Source of the DNA: GCA-2746795 sp964643965
GTDB taxonomy: Bacteria > Chloroflexota > Anaerolineae > Promineifilales > Promineifilaceae
Length of the DNA: 21,583 bases
Direction of reading: 5' to 3'
NCBI GenBank assembly: GCA_964643965.1
Contig: CAZXVH010000092.1
Location: forward strand, 1 to 21,583
Shown here: one piece after another, positions 12,730 to 20,422 of the stretch
How positions within the stretch are numbered: the stretch's first letter is position 1
Layout of the letters: every line of letters begins with the position of its first letter
Made by a program: the position numbers and the translations under genes
The notes under the pieces: model-generated
What the model was told of the DNA's origin: nothing
The model's input: only the letters and a program-made list of their open reading frames with translations
The model's database searches: none

Positions 12730-14574
12730 TCACGGCGCCGTCATGGCGCAGCGGAAGCCGAGGTTAGACTGGTTGACCAGCGGATCAAAGTTGGCGCGGG
12801 CTACAGATTGCACTTCTTCAGCTGTCGAAAGCCAGGAGCCGCCCCGAAATGATTTAAACTCTCCTTCTGTCGGGCCTAAGGGATTGGTTTCTACGCCTTT
12901 GCGGTAAAAGCTAAAATCGTACCAATCGCTGACCCACTCCATGACGTTACCGGCCATATCATAGGCGCCAATGGGGGAACGGCCGTTGCTATAACTGCCC
13001 ACCGGCGCCGCAAAACGATAGCCGTCATCATAATTTACATCCCTGTCTGCCGAAATACAGTTGACATCACAGAAATTGAGCTTCGTGCCATCAAACACAT
13101 CCCCCCAGGGATAGACAAACTTGCTGTTCGTGGCCGGGTCAAAAGAAGCCGCCTTCTCCCATTCAGCTTCTGAAGGCAGGCGAGCGCCGCGCCATTTACA
13201 AAACGCCTCAGCGCTGTACCAGTTGACAAAAATCACCGGGTAATCATCAAAATTGGGGGCGCCATAATAGTTTTCGGCAATGGTCAACGGCCGGCGGCAT
13301 TCGCCGGCGTCTACGCATTCTGCATACTGGGCCACCGTCACCTCTGTCTCGTCAATGAAAAAGGCGTCCAGTTCGATACGGCGGGCGGGCTGCTCATCCC
13401 GTTCGCCCTCATCATCGCCCATCACAGAGAGACCGGCAGGCACAAATAACATGCGGTTGCCCAAATCGGTGATGATGGGCGGCGGCGTGGGTGTGGGCAA
13501 ATCCGTGGGGCGCGGCAGCGGCGTGGGCGTGGGCGCAATTTGGGTGAGGGCGGCGATCACGGCCGATTCGACGGTGGCGGTGGCTTGCTCAGTGGTCACG
13601 GGCGGCGGATCGTCGCTGTTGACATTAAGCACAATCACTGTACCGATCATAATGGCAAAAACCAGGATGAGGCCAATGAGCGCCAGCGCCGTTTTGCTTT
13701 CTATCTGACGGCGTGGTTTGCGCCGGGGCGGACGGGCGGGCGGCGGCGGGATGGCGGGATCAGGCGTCCGTCGTTGGTCACTGAGTTCAAGAGTGGGGTA
13801 GCCAGACGGCCGTTCTAAAGCACGTTTGAAATCAACGGCCGTCTCATAGCGGGCATCGGCGCGTAATGACATGGACCGGTTTGCCACCAGAGAGAGGTAT
13901 GGCTCCACATTGGGGTTCACTTCCCGCGCCGGTATCAAATCCACCAGGCCGCTTTCCCGGCTCAAAGCAGGTGGCGGCGTTTCCCCGGTCAGCAATGCAT
14001 AAAGGGTAGCGCCCAGGCTGTAAATGTCAGCGGCAGGAGATAGATCAGCTTGTTTTTGCTGCTCAGGGGGGGCAAAACGGCCGTTCCGTGCCCCCCATGC
14101 CAGGTCCGGTATCTCACAGCCCACCAGCACGATGTCGCTGGCCGGGGTGAGACGCAGATTGGCCGGTTTTATATCCAGGTGGAATAAGTTGTGTTCATGC
14201 AAATAAGCCAGCGGCGTACAGGCGGCTTGCAGCCAGGCGATGATCAAATCAGAGGGCAGCGGCCCGTATTGGCGTAATAGTTGCCCCAAATCCACCCCGG
14301 CCACATAGTCGCTGACCAGGTATTGGCCCACCTGCTCCAGGGCAAAATGATCCAAAACGGGAACCAACTGCTCATGGCGCAGATCACTTAATCGCCGCGC
14401 CCCGGCCCGGAACGCCTTTTGCGTCTCGACAGAGGCGTCCCATAGCTCCTTGATGGCTACCCGCCGTCCCGCCTGAATATCATACGCCTGGTAGGTGCAG
14501 CCAGACCTGCCCTGCGCCAGCAAGCTGATGATCCGGTAACGGCCGTTAAGAAGTTCACCTGGTAATAGGGGCAT
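12730..14574 (-). CDS. Transmembrane pseudokinase fused to an FGE/SUMF-like domain
   Basis: Residues 1-265 have a Hanks-type kinase fold: nucleotide loop AQGRSGCTY, VAIK with Lys42, catalytic loop HLDIKPAN (132-139; HLD for HRD), and APPEQ. DFG is replaced by Gly152-Cys153-Glu154 (codons 14121-14113), and the helix-C Glu is missing (FRAGARRL), so phosphotransfer is unlikely. A basic Pro-rich stretch leads to one membrane helix (about 295-317), then a Pro/Thr linker, then a formylglycine-generating-enzyme-like domain (375-614: MLFVPAGLSVMGD, IDETEVTVAQYAEC, RLPSEAEWEKAA, YDMAGNVMEWVSDW, FRGGSW, NLGFRCA). The Cys pair that true FGE carries before NLGFRCA is absent (RANFDPLVNQSNLG). Expected topology: kinase fold inside, SUMF domain outside. 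ATG 14574 starts one base after the antiporter stop; TTG 14598 is the alternative. Confidence 0.85.
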   Translation of the reverse strand: MPLLPGELLNGRYRIISLLAQGRSGCTYQAYDIQAGRRVAIKELWDASVETQKAFRAGARRLSDLRHEQLVPVLDHFALEQVGQYLVSDYVAGVDLGQLLRQYGPLPSDLIIAWLQAACTPLAYLHEHNLFHLDIKPANLRLTPASDIVLVGCEIPDLAWGARNGRFAPPEQQKQADLSPAADIYSLGATLYALLTGETPPPALSRESGLVDLIPAREVNPNVEPYLSLVANRSMSLRADARYETAVDFKRALERPSGYPTLELSDQRRTPDPAIPPPPARPPRRKPRRQIESKTALALIGLILVFAIMIGTVIVLNVNSDDPPPVTTEQATATVESAVIAALTQIAPTPTPLPRPTDLPTPTPPPIITDLGNRMLFVPAGLSVMGDDEGERDEQPARRIELDAFFIDETEVTVAQYAECVDAGECRRPLTIAENYYGAPNFDDYPVIFVNWYSAEAFCKWRGARLPSEAEWEKAASFDPATNSKFVYPWGDVFDGTKLNFCDVNCISADRDVNYDDGYRFAAPVGSYSNGRSPIGAYDMAGNVMEWVSDWYDFSFYRKGVETNPLGPTEGEFKSFRGGSWLSTAEEVQSVARANFDPLVNQSNLGFRCAMTAP

Positions 14575-14575
14575 A

Positions 14576-16516
14576 TCACGCACTAAAATTAGCCTCAAAA
14601 CGAAGCATCACCTCTGCCAGCTTATCCCTTTTGCCGACTACAGTGATTTTATCGCCCAATTCTAAGCGAGTGTAACCATGGGTAATAAGTGATTGGCTGC
14701 CTCGTTGAATGGACAGAATGAGGACATCCAGAGGCAGACGTAAATCACGAATGGTCACGCCATTTAAGTCCGGATTGCACAATTCAATGTCTACGATATC
14801 TTGTGTCTCTTGCATACCCAATAACAAGGAGGCGCCGGCCGGGGCGCGCACAAAATGCTCTAATAAGCTGACAACGGCCGTTCGTGGTTCCACCACCAAT
14901 ACCCCCAATTTCTGAAATTTCTCATAGTTTGCCCGATCTCGTAAGTGCGCCACCATCGTCTCTGTGCCAAAATGCTCGTACACCATCTCACAAAAGCGGT
15001 AATTTTCTTCATCAGACAGCATGGCGACAACGGCGTCAGCCCTCTCCATGCCAATCTCCCGCAGCGCCGCCACCGTCAATTCTGGCAAATAGACAATATC
15101 CAAATCAGGCGCTTCTAATTCCTCCATTTCGGCCGGAGATAGGCATAGTAATTTTACCTGCCAATCATGCGTCAAGAGCTGCCGCGCCAACGAAATAGAT
15201 TGCGGTCCCAGCCCGGCAATCACCACATCTCGCAAACCGTCAAATGCGGGCGTCACATGCCGGGAATGCGCCTCCTTCACCCGTATAATAGCGCTTTTAA
15301 AAGCGATTGGTCCCACGATTTCGTTTAAGACGACGACTGCAATAATGGTCGTGGCAAAGGCTTCGCCCCAATCACCAAACTCCACGCCCACTTCTTTGGC
15401 CAGGCCCAAGGCCACTCCTGCCTGCGTAATCAGCACCATCCAACGCACTTTATTATGCGCCATCGATTCGCCGGCAGCCAGACCACCAATGATAGACCCC
15501 ACAAAAATGGAGAGGATGCGTACCCCAAACACGGCCAAAGCGATCAACCACACTTCGCTCAATACATCCAGCTTCAAGCCAGCCCCTACCAACGTAAAGA
15601 AAATGATATAGATCATTGGCCCCGTCTCATGGAGCAAGTGAGTGAACTCTGTCCGATACGACGACCAATTGTTGACAATAAAACTGGCAACCATGCAGAT
15701 GAGCAGCGGCTCCAGCAAAATCTCGAAGGGTAAATTCGTATGTGAAAATTCACGCACGAAAAAGGAGAACTGGTAAACCGAATATCCCAGCAAAAGAATG
15801 AGCACCGCTTTCGACCAGGAGCGGACGCGGAATCTCAAAACCAATTCGAGCAGCTTGCTGTAAGCAAAAGCGACTGCCAACGACAAAACCAGCTCCAAAA
15901 GCAAGAGAAATGCCAGGCCAATGTTTAGACCCGCGTCTGATAAAAAGGCATCGGCTAAAGAAACTGCCAAAGCGAATAAAAAGACCACCGCCACGTCAGA
16001 AACAACCGTAATGCCCAGGGCAATCCGGGTGAACGGACCTTTAGCCCGCAGTTCGTTAATGATGGCAATGGCCACTGAAGGAGAACGGGCTATCATGATT
16101 GAGGCGGCTAAAAAGGCGACGGCCACGCGCTGTATGGTATCCATATCAGCCATAAAGGGAATCCAGCCCGCCATAAGGAAGATGGCGCCCGTGCCTAAAA
16201 TCAGGGTAGTTATGATTAGAGAGGTGGTAATAATGCCAATGCTGCGCAGTTTGCCGCGCAGCTCTGGCAAGTACAACTCAGCGCCGGCGGCAAAGGCAAT
16301 AAAACCCAGGGCAATTTCTTCTAAAAAGCGGAGCTGCTCCAGGCTTTCTTTGCTGAAAATGCCTAAAACAAAGGGGCCGACTATTAGCCCAGCCACTAAA
16401 TACCCGCTGATTTGGGGAAGATTAAAGCGGGAGAATAATTGACCAAAGCGCTGGGATGCCAGGGCAACTACCAGGAATGTGATGACGATTAAAACGAGTT
16501 CTTGAGTTTGCAACAT
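14576..16516 (-). CDS. CPA2-type cation/proton antiporter with TrkA (RCK) domains
   Basis: Integral membrane antiporter of 646 residues, KefB/KefC or Na+/H+-exchanger like. Residues 1-410 hold about 12 hydrophobic helices, with the family segments LPQISGYLVAGLIVGPFVLG and ALGFIAFAAGAELYLPEL and an ARSPSVAIAI/VVSDVAVVFLF pair around the ion-binding helix region. Residues about 429-545 are an RCK_N nucleotide-binding domain (VVIAGLGPQSISLARQL, G-x-G-x-x-S, then VVAMLSDEENYRF) and 560-643 an RCK_C domain (GVTIRDLRLPLDVLILSIQRG, GDKITVVG). The ion is probably K+ or Na+. GAGGA lies just before ATG 16516, and an AACGGCCGTT palindrome lies immediately upstream of it. It is the first gene of a two-gene unit with the pseudokinase, whose ATG follows the stop by one base. 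Confidence 0.92.
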   Translation of the reverse strand: MLQTQELVLIVITFLVVALASQRFGQLFSRFNLPQISGYLVAGLIVGPFVLGIFSKESLEQLRFLEEIALGFIAFAAGAELYLPELRGKLRSIGIITTSLIITTLILGTGAIFLMAGWIPFMADMDTIQRVAVAFLAASIMIARSPSVAIAIINELRAKGPFTRIALGITVVSDVAVVFLFALAVSLADAFLSDAGLNIGLAFLLLLELVLSLAVAFAYSKLLELVLRFRVRSWSKAVLILLLGYSVYQFSFFVREFSHTNLPFEILLEPLLICMVASFIVNNWSSYRTEFTHLLHETGPMIYIIFFTLVGAGLKLDVLSEVWLIALAVFGVRILSIFVGSIIGGLAAGESMAHNKVRWMVLITQAGVALGLAKEVGVEFGDWGEAFATTIIAVVVLNEIVGPIAFKSAIIRVKEAHSRHVTPAFDGLRDVVIAGLGPQSISLARQLLTHDWQVKLLCLSPAEMEELEAPDLDIVYLPELTVAALREIGMERADAVVAMLSDEENYRFCEMVYEHFGTETMVAHLRDRANYEKFQKLGVLVVEPRTAVVSLLEHFVRAPAGASLLLGMQETQDIVDIELCNPDLNGVTIRDLRLPLDVLILSIQRGSQSLITHGYTRLELGDKITVVGKRDKLAEVMLRFEANFSA

Positions 16517-16586
16517 AGTTCCTCAACGGCCGTTTCCGGCGATGCTTGTTAACTGTATAGTTTTTGGAGCGACACCCACCACCTTT

Positions 16587-16595
16587 TGCTATAAT
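16587..16595 (+). promoter_or_regulatory. Extended -10 promoter upstream of the methyltransferase gene
   Basis: TGCTATAAT is an exact TGn-TATAAT box. The best -35 (TTGGAG 16564-16569) is 20 bases away, which is long, but extended -10 promoters can do without it. The start would be near 16602, giving a leader of about 120 bases. Confidence 0.5.
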
Positions 16596-16635
16596 TGCGG
16601 CGTCAACGATGCGCTAAAGTTTACCGGATGTTAGA

Positions 16636-16657
16636 TACCGGGTCGAATTACCCGGTA
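16636..16657 (+). promoter_or_regulatory. Hairpin in the 5' leader of the methyltransferase gene
   Basis: TACCGGGT, loop CGAATT, ACCCGGTA: a perfect 8-bp stem. A second small stem, AGATA-gatggc-TATCT, follows near 16680. I do not recognise a known riboswitch. Confidence 0.4.
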
Positions 16658-16723
16658 AGGTCTGTCATGTTTTGCTTAGATAGATGGCTATCTCTAGCGT
16701 AAATTTGATAGGTTTAGGAGCTG

Positions 16724-17611
16724 ATGGAGAACCCCAATACCTCACAAGATGTACTGAAGGCGTTATGGAAAATCTATCGGCGGGCAGAACGGCCGTTACC
16801 CTGGACGGATGGCGGCAATCTCCCCTGGCGCGATCCCGCCTTCTCCGAACGGATGCTGCGCGAACACCTGGATCAGACGCACGGCGCCGCCTCGCGCACC
16901 CAACCGGAGTTGGCGGCGCAGTTAAAATGGCTCTGGCAAAAGCTGGCCTTGCAGCCCGGTCATACCGTCTACGACATCACCTGCGGCCCCGGGCTTTACG
17001 CCGTGCCCCTGGCGCAGCGCGGCTGCCACGTCACCGGCGTCGATTTCAGCCCGGCCTCCATTCGTTATGCGCGGGAATTGGCCCGGCAAAACGAGGTGGC
17101 TTCACGCTGCGCGTTTGTGGAACAAGATATTCGTGAAGCTGATTTCGCCGGAGCCAACTTTGACGCGGCCCTGTTTTTATACGGCCAGTTGGCGGTGTTT
17201 CCGCGTGACGAAGCCTCCTTATTATTGAAGAGAGTGGCGGAGGCTTTGGGCAAGAACGGCCGTTTACTGATCGAACTGCTCAACCCGGACCACGTAGACA
17301 AAACAGACAGCAGTTGGTGGTACACAGACGATACCGGCCTGTGGGGCGCTGCGCCCTTCCTGCATTTAGGCGAACGCTTCTGGGACGAAACGGAGAAGGC
17401 ATCCACCGAACGCTACCACATCCTGCACCTGGAGACGGGCAAACTCGACCAGATCAGCCTCAGCGACCAAACCTACGCCATCTCAGACATGCGCGCCATG
17501 CTCAAACAGGCCGGGTTTACCCACGTCGCCGTCTACCACGCCTGGGATGGCCTGCCCCTTTATGACGCCGAGGAGTGGCTGGTGTATGTGGCAACGAAAG
17601 GGGATGCGTAG
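16724..17611 (+). CDS. Class I SAM-dependent methyltransferase
   Basis: Rossmann-fold methyltransferase of 295 residues. Motif I is VYDITCGPGLYAVPLA (about residues 82-97), followed by the acidic end of strand 2 (CHVTGVDFSPASIRYAREL) and the post-I region FVEQDIREADF. Further on are FDAALFLYGQLAVF (motif IV region) and GKNGRLLIELL. An N-terminal helical cap of about 75 residues and a C-terminal insertion (SSWWYTDDTGLWGAAPFLHLGERFW) probably form the substrate site; the substrate cannot be inferred. AGGAG (16716-16720) is only 3 bases from the ATG, a short spacing. A leader of about 120 bases with hairpins precedes it. Confidence 0.85.
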   Translation: MENPNTSQDVLKALWKIYRRAERPLPWTDGGNLPWRDPAFSERMLREHLDQTHGAASRTQPELAAQLKWLWQKLALQPGHTVYDITCGPGLYAVPLAQRGCHVTGVDFSPASIRYARELARQNEVASRCAFVEQDIREADFAGANFDAALFLYGQLAVFPRDEASLLLKRVAEALGKNGRLLIELLNPDHVDKTDSSWWYTDDTGLWGAAPFLHLGERFWDETEKASTERYHILHLETGKLDQISLSDQTYAISDMRAMLKQAGFTHVAVYHAWDGLPLYDAEEWLVYVATKGDA

Positions 17612-17618
17612 CGCCGGC

Positions 17619-17633
17619 GCCGGATAAACCGGC
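17619..17633 (+). terminator. Weak hairpin after the methyltransferase gene
   Basis: GCCGG, loop ATAAA, CCGGC followed by tttgctc. The stem is short and the T-run poor, so termination would be weak. Confidence 0.3.
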
Positions 17634-17705
17634 TTTGCTCGAGTATGTACGGCTGTTCTGTGCCAGCCACTACTCCCATGGAAGCAAAACGGCCGTTTCT
17701 ACCTA

Positions 17706-17734
17706 TTGCCCATTCCGCCCCCCCTTCATATAAT
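17706..17734 (+). promoter_or_regulatory. Promoter of clpS, predicting a leaderless mRNA
   Basis: TTGCCC (17706-17711), a 17-base spacer and a perfect TATAAT (17729-17734). The ATG of clpS is 7 bases after the last T, exactly where transcription should start. No ribosome-binding site lies before the ATG. Confidence 0.6.
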
Positions 17735-17740
17735 CCAGCT

Positions 17741-18052
17741 ATGGGAATTGGTTTAGAAATTGCACCCGACATCATCGAAGAAACTGAGCAGGAAGAAACG
17801 CTGGAGCCAAACTACAAAGTTTTTATCCACAACGACGCTGTCACCCCTTACGACTTTGTCGTGGTTATCTTGCAAAAAATCTTTGAACTGACGCCCCTGG
17901 AAGCCGAGCATGTCACCTTCATCGCCCATTCCAGCGGCCTCGCCTACGTGGCCACATTCCCCAAAAGCGAAGCTCAAAAACGAGTAGGCAAAGCCCACTT
18001 TGCCGCTGGTTTAGAAGGCTTCCCCTTGCACTTTTCCATAGAGCCGGAGTAA
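17741..18052 (+). CDS. clpS: ATP-dependent Clp protease adaptor ClpS
   Basis: ClpS delivers proteins with bulky N-terminal residues (N-degrons) to ClpAP/ClpCP. The 103-residue product has an acidic flexible N-terminus and the core YKVFIHNDAVTPYDFVVVILQKIF. Asn31-Asp32 and His63 (FIAHSSGLA) correspond to the residues that hold the substrate alpha-amino group; the second Asp common in this motif (NDD) is Ala here. The end PLHFSIEPE is typical. I place the start at ATG 17741, not at 17645: the extra 32 residues are low-complexity and would be read from the promoter region, which contains an AACGGCCGTT site (17688). No clp ATPase gene is in the window. Confidence 0.88.
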   Translation: MGIGLEIAPDIIEETEQEETLEPNYKVFIHNDAVTPYDFVVVILQKIFELTPLEAEHVTFIAHSSGLAYVATFPKSEAQKRVGKAHFAAGLEGFPLHFSIEPE

Positions 18053-18109
18053 GACCTGTCAGGTTTGGCTTAACCACATAGCTATCACTCGAGTAAACCT
18101 GACAGGTCT
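18052..18109. repeat. Paired inverted repeat AGACCTGTCAGGTTT
   Basis: Arms 18052-18066 and 18095-18109 are perfect 15-base reverse complements around a 28-base loop. Each arm is itself nearly palindromic (ACCTG-T-CAGGT) and each is followed by ggct. It starts at the last base of the clpS stop codon. There is no T-run. A related core, ACCTGTCAGG, occurs at the first codons of the histidine kinase (3232-3241). Confidence 0.7.
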
Positions 18110-18178
18110 GGCTATACAGATACCCAAAATAATACCAACCCTATTTCCCAATCATGACAATGCACAAGGAGACTCAAA

Positions 18179-19504
18179 ATGAAATTCAAACTAGATGGCG
18201 TCGGCCCCAAAGGCAAAGCCATCATCCACCGAGATTTTGCCAGTTTATCCCCCTCATACACCCGAGAATACGCCCTGGTCGTAGATCATGCCCAAGGCTC
18301 AGAACTATGGGATGTCGATGGTAAGCGCTACATCGACTTCATGGCCGGCGTGGCCGTGCTTAATGTAGGGCATCGTCATCCGGCAGTGGTAACGGCCGTT
18401 CAAGAGCAAATCGATAAATTTTGGCACATCTGCCTGAGCGATTTCTTCTATCCCCAAGCCGTCGAACTGGCGGAAAAGCTGCAAGCCATCGCCCCCATGC
18501 CCGATACCCTGGTTTACCTGGCTAATTCCGGCACCGAAGCCGTCGAATCTGCCATTAAACTGGCGCTGTACAAAACCGGCCGCACCAAATTTATCGGCTT
18601 CATCGGCGGCTTCCACGGGCGCACATTGGGTTCCCTCTCCTTCACCGCCAGCAAAGCGGTGCAGCGGACCAACTACCAACCGGGCGTCAACGTGCGCCAC
18701 ATGCCTTACCCCAACCCCTACCGCCCCATTCTGGCCGTCGACCCCGGCGAAACGTATGGCGAAACGGTCATCCGTTATCTGGAAGAGCAAATCCTGCACA
18801 ATATCCTGGATCCCAATGACATCGCCGGCATTCTCATAGAACCCATTCAAGGCGAAGGTGGCTATGTCGTCCCCTCCCCTGGTTTCTTCCCCCGTCTGCG
18901 GGAAATTTGTGATGAATATGGCATCATGCTCATCGTGGATGAGATTCAAAGCGGCGCCGGTCGCACCGGCAAATGGTGGGCCATCGAACATGAAGAGGTG
19001 GAGCCAGACATCGTTTGTTTTGCCAAAGGGGTGGGCAGCGGCATGCCCATCGGCGGCATCATCGCCCGCCGCGAACATATGATTTGGGGGCCTGGCTCCC
19101 ATGGCAGCACCTTTGGCGGCAACCCGGTGGCGGCCATGTCAGCCATCGCCACCCTGAACGTCATCGAAGAGGAAGGCTTGCTCAACCAGGCGCAGACAAC
19201 TGGGGCGTACATCATGCAGCGGCTTCATGCCATGCAAAAACAGTACCCCATGATAGGAGACATCCGCGGGCGCGGGCTGATGATCGGTATGGAATTTGTC
19301 AAGGACCCCGACACGAAGGAACGGGCAGTTGAGGTACGCAATAGCATCATTCAAAACGCCTTTGAAAAGGGGCTGCTGCTCATCCCCTGCGGCCGCAATG
19401 GCATCCGCATCACGCCGGCCCTCAACATCCCGCGCTCCCTGGTTGATGAAGGCTTAGAAGTTTTTGAGGCAGCGCTTCAACTGAATGAAGCGGTGCTAGC
19501 CTAA
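18179..19504 (+). CDS. Class III PLP-dependent aminotransferase (GABA/acetylornithine type)
   Basis: Omega-aminotransferase of 441 residues using pyridoxal phosphate. Features in order: WDVDGKRYIDFMAGVAVLNVGH, the phosphate-binding YLANSGTEAVESAIKLA, GGFHGRTLGSLSFTAS (aromatic stacking region), ILIEPIQGEGGY, LIVDEIQSGAGRTG (the Asp that contacts the pyridine nitrogen) and CFAKGVGSGMPIGG with the Schiff-base Lys283. HGSTFGGNPVA and IRGRGLMIGMEF complete the fold. It looks closest to 4-aminobutyrate aminotransferases, but class III substrates are hard to assign by motif. The start is firm (AAGGAG 18166-18171, 7-base spacer). It leads a compact operon with a DapA-family lyase 8 bases downstream. 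Confidence 0.92.
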   Translation: MKFKLDGVGPKGKAIIHRDFASLSPSYTREYALVVDHAQGSELWDVDGKRYIDFMAGVAVLNVGHRHPAVVTAVQEQIDKFWHICLSDFFYPQAVELAEKLQAIAPMPDTLVYLANSGTEAVESAIKLALYKTGRTKFIGFIGGFHGRTLGSLSFTASKAVQRTNYQPGVNVRHMPYPNPYRPILAVDPGETYGETVIRYLEEQILHNILDPNDIAGILIEPIQGEGGYVVPSPGFFPRLREICDEYGIMLIVDEIQSGAGRTGKWWAIEHEEVEPDIVCFAKGVGSGMPIGGIIARREHMIWGPGSHGSTFGGNPVAAMSAIATLNVIEEEGLLNQAQTTGAYIMQRLHAMQKQYPMIGDIRGRGLMIGMEFVKDPDTKERAVEVRNSIIQNAFEKGLLLIPCGRNGIRITPALNIPRSLVDEGLEVFEAALQLNEAVLA

Positions 19505-19512
19505 AGGACGTC

Positions 19513-20421
19513 ATGCAAGAAAAAATCTCTCTCCTCAAACAAACCTTAAGCAACGGCGTCACGCCGGCCATGGCCACCCCTTTACACGAGGGCAGCTATA
19601 CCGTGAACACGGCCGTTATCCCCCCTCTCGTTGATTTTCTGATAGCCAAAGGCGTGAAAGGGCTTTTTGCTGGCGGCTCCACCGGTGAAGGCATCGCCCT
19701 GTCGCTGCTTGAACGGAAAAAGCTGCATGAGGCCACGGTAACGGCCGTTGCCGGCAAAGCGCCCGTCATTGTGCATGTGGGCAGCATCCGCACCGATTGG
19801 GCGGTAGAGCTGGCCCGCCACGCCCAAAGCATCCACGCCCCGGCCATGGCCGCCGTCACCCCCACCTTCTATGGCCTCGATGATGAGAGCCTGGCCAGCT
19901 ACTTTGAAGCCATCGCCGCCGCCGCCCCGGACGTTCCCCTGATTTTGTACGACATCCCGGCCCTGGCCACCAACGGCGTCAGCCCGGCGCTCTTGCACAC
20001 CCTGGCCGGGCGCATCCCCTCATTGGCCGGTATCAAATCCAGCCGCCCGGACGCCATCCAGGTGCGTCAACTGCTGGACAAAGCGCCGGAAAACATCGTG
20101 ACCCTGGCCGGCAACGAAGCCATCGCTCTGGGGTTGTTGGCGTTGGGCATGGATGGGCTGCTTTCTGGTCTGGCAACGGCCGTTCCCGAACCGTTGGTGG
20201 CGCTCACCCAGGCCATGCAAAACCAGGATATAGCTGAAGCGCGGCGTCAACAAAGCATCATTCGCCAGATTTTAGCGCTGGCCCCGGCTGGAAAACGCAT
20301 CGGCTGGCTCAAACAAATCTTAAACGAACGTGGCGTGGCCGTTGGCCCGGCAGCGCCGCCTCGGCTTATGCCTTCGGGCGAACAGTGGCCGGCCATCGCC
20401 GCTTTGCTGGCCCAATCCTGA
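19513..20421 (+). CDS. DapA / N-acetylneuraminate lyase family Schiff-base lyase or synthase
   Basis: Class I aldolase-type TIM barrel of 302 residues. It shows the pyruvate carboxylate motif GGSTGEG, the Tyr of the proton relay (LILYDIP, Tyr146) and the Schiff-base Lys175 in AGIKSSRPD. Members condense pyruvate with an aldehyde (dihydrodipicolinate synthase) or split 2-keto-3-deoxy sugar acids. No other lysine-pathway gene is nearby. The partners, an aminotransferase and a HAD phosphatase, make a catabolic or specialised role at least as likely as DapA itself, so I give no symbol. AAAGGA lies 4 bases before the ATG. It is coupled to the next gene by a 1-base gap. Confidence 0.88.
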   Translation: MQEKISLLKQTLSNGVTPAMATPLHEGSYTVNTAVIPPLVDFLIAKGVKGLFAGGSTGEGIALSLLERKKLHEATVTAVAGKAPVIVHVGSIRTDWAVELARHAQSIHAPAMAAVTPTFYGLDDESLASYFEAIAAAAPDVPLILYDIPALATNGVSPALLHTLAGRIPSLAGIKSSRPDAIQVRQLLDKAPENIVTLAGNEAIALGLLALGMDGLLSGLATAVPEPLVALTQAMQNQDIAEARRQQSIIRQILALAPAGKRIGWLKQILNERGVAVGPAAPPRLMPSGEQWPAIAALLAQS

Positions 20422-20422
20422 G

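Noticed and set aside
12730..13450. Active formylglycine-generating enzyme
   Set aside because: The catalytic cysteine pair before NLGFRCA is absent; the remaining cysteines (NFCDVNC) are not at the active-site position.
16636..16657. tRNA T-arm-like hairpin with TCGAATT loop
   Set aside because: The stem is 8 bp, the loop does not have the TTCRANT order, and no acceptor or anticodon arm can be folded around it.
16684..17136. Open frame overlapping the methyltransferase in another phase
   Set aside because: It is Arg/Ala-rich with no motif, and the overlapping frame has clear SAM-methyltransferase motifs.
17645..17740. 32-residue N-terminal extension of ClpS
   Set aside because: It would be read through the -35/-10 promoter elements and has low-complexity sequence; the ClpS core starts after ATG 17741.
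18305..19102. 265-codon minus-strand frame over the aminotransferase
   Set aside because: Gly/Asp/His-rich translation typical of the complement of a GC-rich gene; the + strand frame has full PLP motifs.
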